Of a stretch of 64,000 nt of DNA, positions 8,002-13,784 are shown piece by piece. Source of the DNA: Bacillota bacterium (GTDB lineage: Bacteria; Bacillota; Clostridia; Lachnospirales; Lachnospiraceae); the NCBI GenBank assembly GCA_023390555.1, contig JAEWCQ010000010.1:1-64000 (forward strand). The letters are read 5' to 3'. The position numbers and the translations under genes are program-made. Under the pieces are notes generated by a model. It worked only from the letters and a program-made list of their open reading frames with translations. It was not told the DNA's origin and did no database searches. The stretch's first letter is position 1. Each line of letters starts with the position of its first letter.

Positions 8002-8072
8002 GCAGATATGGTTCATCGGTAGAACGCTAGCTTCCCAAGCTGGAAAGGCGGGTCCGACTCCCGTTATCTGCT
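8002..8072 (+). tRNA. tRNA-Gly, anticodon CCC
   Basis: A cloverleaf can be drawn by hand: acceptor GCAGATA/TATCTGC, D-arm GTTC/GAAC with GG in the loop, anticodon stem CTAGC/GCTGG with loop TTCCCAA (anticodon CCC), a four-base variable region, and T-stem GCGGG/CCCGT. The T-loop reads TCCGACT, so position 55 is C rather than the near-universal U (pseudouridine). CCA is not encoded; a T-run follows immediately and probably terminates transcription. The gene is isolated, about 10 nt after its own promoter. Confidence 0.93.
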
Positions 8073-8262
8073 TTTTTATTTTTCAAGATACTATTTGGGC
8101 TCTCCACAACTGTAATGTTTGCCCCAATAAACAGACTGTCTGTCATTATCTTTGCAATTCTGATTCCGTTCGTCATCTTTCACTCCATAACAGATTCTTG
8201 TTCCATTTGTATACTATTTATATGGAAAACAAAACCATGCCAGAAATCATTCTGCACACGTG

Positions 8263-8290
8263 GAAAAAGGCAGCCGTAAGGCCGCCTTTT
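8263..8290 (-). terminator. Intrinsic terminator of the cysteine-type ABC transporter operon
   Basis: Stem AAAGGCGGCC / GGCTGCCTTT with one mismatch and a TTAC loop, then TTTTTCC on the minus strand, 27 nt after the substrate-binding protein stop. Between the tRNA (8072) and this hairpin I see no further supportable gene. Confidence 0.8.
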
Positions 8291-8316
8291 ATCATGATTC
8301 CCTTCCTGTTTGATTT

Positions 8317-9225
8317 CTAGAGTTTTCCGCCTTCCACAACCAGACCGTCCGGATCAATGCTGTCTCCATAAACCGGTTTTAATGTCTCTTCATAATCTGC
8401 ATGGAAGAACTGCTCACCTGCAAGAGATTCAATCTCCGTATTCAGCCAGTCTAACAGATCTGTATTTCCCTTCTGCACAGCCGGAGCAATGGTATCGGTA
8501 TTTCCGATGGATTCGATCCCTACGGTATAACCCTTATTCTGCAATGCCCATGCCAGAACTTCTGTATTATCCGTAGAGAACGCATCTCCTCTTCCATCCA
8601 GCAGCGCATCATATGCTTCCTGATACTCATCGAACTTCAACAGCTTGATGTCCGGATAATTCTCACCGAAGAAAGTCTCTGCGGTTGTGCCTTTTACGAC
8701 GATCAGTGTCTTATCCTTCAACTGGCTGACATCGGTGATCAGATTGTCGTCCGAAGATACCACACCTAACGCAACCTTCATGTAAGGAAGCGCAAAGTCT
8801 ACCTGCTCACTTCTTTCATCGGTCACCGTGAAGTTTGCAAGGATGACATCCACTTTAGCGGACTGCAAATACTCCACGCGGCTTGCTGCTTCCACATAGA
8901 CGAATTCCACTGCATCTTCACTGCCAAGCAGGTCTTTTGCAATTCTTTTCGCAAAGTATACATCGTATCCCTGTACATCTCCGTTGGAATCTACGTAACC
9001 AAACGGATTTTTATCGCTGAACACACCAATTTTGATGGTTCCGTCTTTCTTTATATCATCCAGTGTTCTGGCTTTTGCTGTTGCACCCGTATCGGCTTTG
9101 ACTGCTGTCGATTCTGTTCCTGCATCTGCTTTTGCCGTATCAGCAGTATTTGACTGTCCGCAGCCTGCCAGGACTCCAGTCAGCAGTATTAACGTTAAAA
9201 CAGTTCCAATGATTCTTTTTTTCAT
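8317..9225 (-). CDS. Amino-acid (cysteine-type) ABC transporter substrate-binding lipoprotein
   Basis: A 302-residue SBP_bac_3 protein. From the chosen ATG at 9225 (GGAG nine nt upstream) it begins MKKRIIGTVLTLILLTG and has a lipobox LAGC, so it should be lipid-anchored outside the membrane. The mature part carries IKIGVFSDKNPFGYVD, YFAKRIAKDLLG, VEAASRVEYLQSAKVD, ANFTVTDERSE and the tail LKPVYGDSIDPDGL, which I recognise from proteins annotated as cysteine ABC transporter binding proteins. It is last in the operon after a small intercistronic hairpin. The Cys-rich leader of the operon supports cysteine or cystine as ligand; that remains inference. Confidence 0.87.
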   Translation of the reverse strand: MKKRIIGTVLTLILLTGVLAGCGQSNTADTAKADAGTESTAVKADTGATAKARTLDDIKKDGTIKIGVFSDKNPFGYVDSNGDVQGYDVYFAKRIAKDLLGSEDAVEFVYVEAASRVEYLQSAKVDVILANFTVTDERSEQVDFALPYMKVALGVVSSDDNLITDVSQLKDKTLIVVKGTTAETFFGENYPDIKLLKFDEYQEAYDALLDGRGDAFSTDNTEVLAWALQNKGYTVGIESIGNTDTIAPAVQKGNTDLLDWLNTEIESLAGEQFFHADYEETLKPVYGDSIDPDGLVVEGGKL

Positions 9226-9251
9226 AATTTTTTTCTCCATTCTTTTTTATT

Positions 9252-9273
9252 TAAGGAGGCATTGTGCTCCTTA
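9252..9273 (-). promoter_or_regulatory. Intercistronic stem-loop before the binding-protein gene
   Basis: Inverted repeat TAAGGAG / CTCCTTA with an eight-base loop, between the ATPase and the binding-protein genes, without a T-run. Such hairpins often stabilise the binding-protein mRNA. It also encloses a three-codon ORF (ATG CCT CCT TAA) behind AAGGAG. Confidence 0.4.
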
Positions 9274-9301
9274 GAATCTTATTTTTCTCATGGCCAGACC
9301 T

Positions 9302-10051
9302 TTATGTCTCATAGTGAAATGTATTCAGGAAAAGGCGGGCACGCTCTGTCTTTGGGTATGCAAAAAATTCTTCCGGTGTGTTTTCCTCTACGATTACGCC
9401 CTGATCCATAAAAAGAACCCGGTCGGCGACCGCTTTGGCAAATTCCATCTCATGTGTCACAATTACCATTGTCATCCCATCCTTTGCAAGCTCCAATACT
9501 ACCTGCAGGACTTCGCGTACCATTTCCGGGTCCAGCGCCGCCGTAATTTCATCCAGGAGAAGTACCTTCGGATGCATGATGAGAGAACGTACAATTGCCA
9601 CCCTTTGTTTTTGTCCTCCGGAAAGCTGTCTCGGATACGCGTCCTTTTTCTCCAGCAGACCAATCCGCTTTAATAACTGCTCCGCCTCCTGTTCCGCTTC
9701 TTTCCGGTCCCGCTTTGATACCTTGCGGGGTGCCAGCAGGATATTCTCCATGATAGTTAGGTGCCCAAACAGGTCATAGCTCTGAAACACCATGCCGATC
9801 TGCTCCCGAATCCGGTGTACTTCCTTATCGGTATGGCTGATTTCCTTTCCCTCCAGAAGAATTTTACCCGCGTTTATCGGTTCCAGCATATTCAGACAGC
9901 GCAGAAATGTACTTTTGCCACAGCCGGACGGCCCGACTACCACAACCACTTCTCCTTCCCGGATGGAAAAGGAAATATCCCGAAGCACCGGCTGACTGCT
10001 TTCATACGCTTTGATCAAGTGCTCTACTTTCAATATTTCTTCCTGCTTCAT
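9302..10051 (-). CDS. Polar amino-acid ABC transporter ATP-binding protein
   Basis: A 249-residue GlnQ/TcyC-type ATPase that would energise the two permeases encoded just upstream. Walker A is GPSGCGKST near residue 39, the Q-loop lies in GMVFQSYDLFGHLT, the ABC signature is LSGGQKQR, Walker B is VLLLDEITAALDPE and the H-loop is VTHEM. Length and order are typical of the PAAT family. It starts 3 nt after the upstream permease stop, so translation is probably coupled. The substrate follows the binding protein, probably cysteine/cystine. Confidence 0.92.
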   Translation of the reverse strand: MKQEEILKVEHLIKAYESSQPVLRDISFSIREGEVVVVVGPSGCGKSTFLRCLNMLEPINAGKILLEGKEISHTDKEVHRIREQIGMVFQSYDLFGHLTIMENILLAPRKVSKRDRKEAEQEAEQLLKRIGLLEKKDAYPRQLSGGQKQRVAIVRSLIMHPKVLLLDEITAALDPEMVREVLQVVLELAKDGMTMVIVTHEMEFAKAVADRVLFMDQGVIVEENTPEEFFAYPKTERARLFLNTFHYET

Positions 10052-10054
10052 ACG

Positions 10055-10732
10055 TTAAACCTTCAACTTTCTTTCTAAAATAGATGATACCTTTGAAAAC
10101 GGAAAACAGATGGCAAAATACAAAAGAAAGATTACGCCGTATACCCAAAGAGCCGCCGTCGGAACGGTATATCTGGATGCATCAATGATCTGTTTGCCAA
10201 CTTTCACAACTTCTACGACCCCAATCAGAACCACCAGTGAGGTTGTTTTGATCATTCGTGTCAGCAGATTGATTGCAGACGGGAGAAGACGTCTCACAGT
10301 CTGCGGAATAATGATATACCAATACACCTGAATTCTCGTAAGACCCAGTCCATACCCACTTTCATACTGATGCACCGGAATGGAAATCAATGCACTTCGC
10401 ACCAGATCTCCCATCTCTGCCGCTCCCCAGAAAGTAAATACAACAATTGCTGCCGCCTCTCCCGATATGTTGATTCCAAGATGCTTCGCTGCTCCGAAAT
10501 AGACCAGAAACAACAGTACCAGCTGGGGAGTGATCCGTACAATTTCCAGATAGATTCTGCAAAGAAAGCGGATGCTTTTTCTGCCGCTCGTCATCAGCAT
10601 GCCCACCATAATTCCCAATATCACCGACAGCAGCATGGCGATGACCGCAATCCGCAGGGACACCCATAATCCTTCCACCAGCCGCAGAAAGTTATTTCCC
10701 TGAAACAGTACCTGTATTCCCAAATCCTGCAT
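10055..10732 (-). CDS. Amino-acid ABC transporter permease (second)
   Basis: A 225-residue HisM/GlnP-type inner-membrane permease with about five transmembrane segments. The EAA loop that docks the ATPase is visible as SALISIPVHQYESGYGLGLTR (shortened here to its core: HQYESGYGLG) followed by IIIPQTVRRLLP. The start at 10732 has AAGGAGGG six nt upstream and overlaps the end of the first permease by 41 nt. It would pair with that permease as a heterodimer forming the translocation path. Confidence 0.88.
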   Translation of the reverse strand: MQDLGIQVLFQGNNFLRLVEGLWVSLRIAVIAMLLSVILGIMVGMLMTSGRKSIRFLCRIYLEIVRITPQLVLLFLVYFGAAKHLGINISGEAAAIVVFTFWGAAEMGDLVRSALISIPVHQYESGYGLGLTRIQVYWYIIIPQTVRRLLPSAINLLTRMIKTTSLVVLIGVVEVVKVGKQIIDASRYTVPTAALWVYGVIFLLYFAICFPFSKVSSILERKLKV

Positions 10733-11372
10733 AACGGACCCTCCTTTCTACCCATGACAGAGCCAGTGAAAGCGGCAAAAGCAAAACAAGATAAGAAATG
10801 ACCAGCATAAAAAGCGCCTCATCTGTCTTGTAATAGATACCGATCAGATCTTTTGCCACGTACATGAGATCCGCCAGCGCCACTGCACTGAATACGGATG
10901 TCTCTTTGATTAAAAAAATCATGTTTGCACTGAATACCGGTATCGATGTTGCAACCGCCTGGGGAAGAACAATGTATCCAAATACCTGCCGCTTCGTAAA
11001 CCCAAGACTGAGTGCAGATTCTACCTGACTCGGTGCTATATTGTCAATTCCGGTCCGGAATGCCTCTGCCATATAGCTTCCGCCCAGAAAAGTAAGTCCG
11101 ATAATCGCGCAGGCCTCGGAGCTCAATACGATTCCCAGCTTCGGAAGTCCAAAATACAAAAAGAATAACTGTATCAGCAACGGTGTATTCCTGGATAATT
11201 CGATGTATATCTGCACGGCTTTTTCTGCAGGCGAAATGTGCAGCAGTTTGACCAGATTACATAACAACCCTACGAGGATAGACAGCAGGATTCCGACAAA
11301 GGCTATCCGGACCGTCATCCATGCTGCCTGCACATACAGGGGCGTGTATGTCTGTATAAACTCAAAATCCAT
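10692..11372 (-). CDS. Amino-acid ABC transporter permease (first)
   Basis: A 226-residue permease of the HisQ/GlnP type. Five hydrophobic segments are visible; the EAA motif is AEAFRTGIDNIAPSQVESA followed by SLGFTKRQVFGYIVLPQA. It begins with MDFEFIQTYTPLYVQAAW and overlaps the SGNH hydrolase stop by 11 nt. Together with the next permease, ATPase and binding protein it forms a complete polar-amino-acid importer. Confidence 0.88.
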   Translation of the reverse strand: MDFEFIQTYTPLYVQAAWMTVRIAFVGILLSILVGLLCNLVKLLHISPAEKAVQIYIELSRNTPLLIQLFFLYFGLPKLGIVLSSEACAIIGLTFLGGSYMAEAFRTGIDNIAPSQVESALSLGFTKRQVFGYIVLPQAVATSIPVFSANMIFLIKETSVFSAVALADLMYVAKDLIGIYYKTDEALFMLVISYLVLLLPLSLALSWVERRVRYAGFGNTGTVSGK

Positions 11373-11997
11373 GTTCCAGTTCTCCTTTTAATTTCTGATA
11401 AATGACATCTGCCAGTATCTGATGCCCCTTTGCATCAAGATGCTCTCTGTCAGCTTCACTTGCGCTGACAAAATCCGAAGCGGGAAGGAACTCGCAATGA
11501 TGCCTGTCGGCAATTTTTTGATATACCGCTTTTAAGCATTTAGAAACGTTTACCGAATTCTCATTAAATTCCGGATCGTAACCTTCCTCCCAGACTTTTT
11601 CTCCGAGCCAGATCGGTGAAATCAGCAGAATGTCTATCTTCGGATCTGCCACCCGGATCTGTGCTATCAGTTTTTCAATTCCTTTTCCTATGACTTCTGC
11701 TGAGGCTTTATACACCGTCTTGCAATCATTGGTTCCAAGCATCAATATAACTTTTTCAAGCGGCTGATGGCTCTCAAGTAAAATCGGCAGCAGGTCTGCA
11801 CCTCTTCTGCCTTCCCTCAGTTCATCTGCAAATACGGTCGTCCTTCCGCACAGTCCCTCCTCTATGATATGGTATTCATAAGACTGCAATAAATGATTCA
11901 GGCGCCCGGTCCAACGCACATCCGATGCATATCTGTCATTTGTTGCGGGTATCAGTCCGTATGTATTTGAATCTCCAAAACACAATATCTGTTTCAT
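11362..11997 (-). CDS. SGNH/GDSL-family hydrolase
   Basis: A 211-residue cytoplasmic SGNH esterase-like enzyme. Block I is CFGDSNTYG with the nucleophilic Ser near residue 9, block III is LGTNDC with the Asn, and block V is DREHLDAKGH with the Asp and His. The family removes acyl or acetyl groups from sugars, lipids or small molecules. It is the first structural gene of the cysteine-type transporter operon, with AAGGAGGCAGCC before the ATG, and overlaps the permease. An acyl-cysteine or acetylserine-like substrate would fit the context, but nothing in the sequence shows it. Confidence 0.88.
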   Translation of the reverse strand: MKQILCFGDSNTYGLIPATNDRYASDVRWTGRLNHLLQSYEYHIIEEGLCGRTTVFADELREGRRGADLLPILLESHQPLEKVILMLGTNDCKTVYKASAEVIGKGIEKLIAQIRVADPKIDILLISPIWLGEKVWEEGYDPEFNENSVNVSKCLKAVYQKIADRHHCEFLPASDFVSASEADREHLDAKGHQILADVIYQKLKGELEHGF

Positions 11998-12065
11998 GGC
12001 TGCCTCCTTGTTAAACTAACAAAACCTGTTTTTTCTTATGAAAGAACAAAAAGGTCTTTCCTATC

Positions 12066-12099
12066 GAATAAAAAGAGCAGATACGCGTGTATCTGCTCT
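12066..12099 (-). terminator. Attenuator terminator upstream of the cysteine-type ABC operon
   Basis: Perfect 11-bp stem AGAGCAGATAC / GTATCTGCTCT with loop ACGC, followed on the minus strand by TTTTTATTCG. It lies 38 nt after the leader-peptide stop and about 70 nt before the first structural gene. Confidence 0.9.
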
Positions 12100-12156
12100 C
12101 CTTTACTTCCTATTTTCCAAAATATCAGGTTCCGGAATCAGATATGCAGACGCGTA
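12074..12156 (-). promoter_or_regulatory. Terminator/antiterminator switch of the cysteine-type ABC operon
   Basis: In the transcript, TACGCG (12156-12151) and TATCTG (12144-12139), both in leader codons 28-34, can pair with CGCGTA and CAGATA inside the terminator's loop and 5' arm. This gives two six-bp helices separated by a small internal loop and would block the terminator. Pairing was found by eye. Confidence 0.6.
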
Positions 12157-12239
12157 GGTAAATAAACCATATGACGATTCATACAGCGGCAACAGCACAT
12201 CTTCTTCTGATTAAAGTCCTGTTGATTGTTTGTCTTCAT
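12138..12239 (-). CDS. Cysteine-codon-rich leader peptide (33 aa), putative attenuator ORF of the ABC operon
   Basis: A 33-codon ORF with AGGAGG placed 8 nt before its ATG and a consensus promoter upstream. The core of the peptide is KKMCCCRCMNRHM, with cysteine codons 15, 16, 17 and 19. It has no signal peptide. The terminator follows after 38 nt and its 5' arm can pair with codons 28-34, so ribosome position decides between termination and readthrough. Because the downstream binding protein belongs to the cysteine-type family, Cys-codon stalling at low Cys-tRNA would raise cysteine uptake, a self-consistent loop. Low conservation of such leaders means gene callers usually miss them. Confidence 0.78.
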   Translation of the reverse strand: MKTNNQQDFNQKKMCCCRCMNRHMVYLPTRLHI

Positions 12240-12266
12240 ATCTGTTTCCTCCTATCTTATTTCATA

Positions 12267-12278
12267 CTATCTTGATAG
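12267..12278. promoter_or_regulatory. Palindrome at the transcription start of the ABC operon
   Basis: CTATC-TT-GATAG, a perfect inverted repeat, overlies the expected transcription start just downstream of the -10 box. It is a candidate operator for a repressor not identified in this window. Confidence 0.4.
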
Positions 12279-12282
12279 GAAT

Positions 12283-12311
12283 ACTATACATTATTTTTTT
12301 TCGTTTGTCAA
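12283..12311 (-). promoter_or_regulatory. Promoter of the ABC operon leader
   Basis: TTGACA (12306-12311) and TATAGT (12283-12288) separated by 17 nt on the minus strand, about 37 nt before the leader ATG. Confidence 0.85.
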
Positions 12312-12318
12312 TACCTTT

Positions 12319-12777
12319 TTATACGGCCAGACCTATATAAATATGAATGGTCGCATTCTCCTCTTCACAGTCCTGATACTCCTCAAAATCACAGCAAAAT
12401 GAACGGTTTAAATTCAATTTCCACAGCTGCATCCAAAACTCTGCCACCGCTTTTTGCATGTCCCCTTTTACAACAAATCTTGCATATCTGCCGGCAGGTA
12501 TGACAGTTGTTACCGTTCCTCCCGGGAGGTCTTTTGCCGCCGTAACCTCACATCCGACTTCGGCGGTATAATCATCCATTTCATTTCCGGCATAATCCGT
12601 ATAGATTCCGAGTGCCTTTTCATTTTTTCTGTTTTTGATCGCATCATGGATTCCATTCTGATAAAACCTCTGCCAGAGTCCGCCGATCACCATGCCCATG
12701 TCCGGTGCATTGTTATTTGTTCTTGCACACAGCCCCACCACTATTTTTTCCTTTAAATCAACTACTTCATATTCCAT
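12319..12777 (-). CDS. GyrI-like / AraC effector-binding domain protein
   Basis: A 152-residue stand-alone effector-binding (SOUL/GyrI-like) protein. The beginning MEYEVVDLKEKIVVGLCART, the middle YTDYAGNEMDDYTAEVGCEV and PAGRYARFVVKG followed by a C-terminal stretch ending IHIYIGLAV are typical of this fold. The family binds small amphipathic or cationic ligands or acts as hydrolases or regulators' ligand domains. I start at ATG 12777 with GAGG eight nt upstream; the open frame runs to 12828. It follows the WYL regulator, with a strong hairpin between them, so it may be a separate unit. Confidence 0.8.
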   Translation of the reverse strand: MEYEVVDLKEKIVVGLCARTNNNAPDMGMVIGGLWQRFYQNGIHDAIKNRKNEKALGIYTDYAGNEMDDYTAEVGCEVTAAKDLPGGTVTTVIPAGRYARFVVKGDMQKAVAEFWMQLWKLNLNRSFCCDFEEYQDCEEENATIHIYIGLAV

Positions 12778-12817
12778 TCTGTTTTCCTCTTTTCTTTTTT
12801 GATAAGAGGAGTATAAC

Positions 12818-12853
12818 AAAACAAACACGACATCAGTGTGTCGTGTTTGTTTT
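12818..12853. terminator. Strong hairpin, terminator after the WYL gene
   Basis: Perfect 15-bp inverted repeat with arms AAAACAAACACGACA / TGTCGTGTTTGTTTT and a six-base loop, located 5 nt after the WYL stop. The minus-strand 3' arm is T-rich (TGTTTTG), so it should terminate the WYL transcript. Confidence 0.75.
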
Positions 12854-12857
12854 ATAT

Positions 12858-13769
12858 TTATGATTCTTTATAAATGTTTCCCATTTTGTTGAGGAGTTCT
12901 GTAAATTCCTTCCGGTACTCCTCCGGTTCCATCAATTCCACCTTATCCCCGAACGTCAAAAGCCAACTAAACAGGCTTATCTTTTCCATAAATCCTGCCT
13001 GAAAAAACAGCAGACCATCCGGCTGTTCCCGGAAACTTTCGATTCCGTACTCCTCTACCAGTCTCCATTTCATTTCCGGCTGGAAACGTGCACTCGCCTG
13101 AAACGTCTCCGGAAATATTTTTTTACTGTCAATTACGAATGGCGGGTGTTCCCGAATTTCAAACGGCTCTCCCGTACAACGCACCTCCTGCATACGGTTC
13201 AGCTTAAACATCCGGTAATCTTCACGCATTCTGCAATAGCCCCATACATACCAGGATGTCCACTGAAAAACCAGGATATATGGTTCCAGTGTTCTTCTGG
13301 ATTCTCCTGTCGGTGCGTAATAAGTAAATGCGACTGCCTTTTTCTGATCAATTGCATCCTGTATACATGTAATCTTCGGTGCCAGCTGCGTCTTATACCA
13401 AGAGGACAGATCAATCATAATGTGGCTGTTCGATGCAAGAATATCACTATCCTCCATTGACAGCTTATCCATCAGCTGCTGATACCGCTTCGTGCCGCTT
13501 ATACTGTCCAGGCTCTTCAAACCGATCAGAATGGACTGCATATCGGCAGAAGTCAGAAGCGTGCGATCCATGCGGTAGCCATCCATAATGGAGATTCCTC
13601 CGTTTACACCCTGTGCGGTTACAATCGGTATCCCAGCCTTACACAGATTCTCGATATCACGGTTGATCGTACGGCGGGACACTTCAAATTTTTGGGCGAG
13701 ATCGGGAGCCGTCACCCGCTCCTGCTGCAGTAATATGGCTAAAATTCCTATCAGACGGTCTATCTTCAT
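12858..13769 (-). CDS. HTH and WYL-domain transcriptional regulator (YafY type)
   Basis: A 303-residue DeoR/HTH_11-like regulator with a WYL sensor. Residues 1-60 hold the winged helix, with RLIGILAILLQQERVTAPD and VSRRTINRDIENLCKAG; the WYL domain follows around residues 135-225, with QWTSWYVWGYCRMREDYR and FKLNRMQEV, then a WCX-type tail. Family members bind nucleic acids or nucleotides and regulate stress or defence genes. It begins 15 nt after the SMC-ATPase stop and probably shares its transcript. Confidence 0.87.
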   Translation of the reverse strand: MKIDRLIGILAILLQQERVTAPDLAQKFEVSRRTINRDIENLCKAGIPIVTAQGVNGGISIMDGYRMDRTLLTSADMQSILIGLKSLDSISGTKRYQQLMDKLSMEDSDILASNSHIMIDLSSWYKTQLAPKITCIQDAIDQKKAVAFTYYAPTGESRRTLEPYILVFQWTSWYVWGYCRMREDYRMFKLNRMQEVRCTGEPFEIREHPPFVIDSKKIFPETFQASARFQPEMKWRLVEEYGIESFREQPDGLLFFQAGFMEKISLFSWLLTFGDKVELMEPEEYRKEFTELLNKMGNIYKES

Positions 13770-13784
13770 CGGCAGATTCCTCTC

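Noticed and set aside
8073..8215. Minus-strand ORF of about 48 codons starting near 8215 with GGAG, running into the tRNA gene
   Set aside because: The end of the frame is the antisense of the tRNA and the composition is not protein-like; treated as chance.
12138..12239. 33-aa peptide as a toxin of a type I toxin-antitoxin pair
   Set aside because: It has no hydrophobic segment and no antisense promoter was seen; Cys run plus terminator in front of a cysteine-type transporter points to attenuation.
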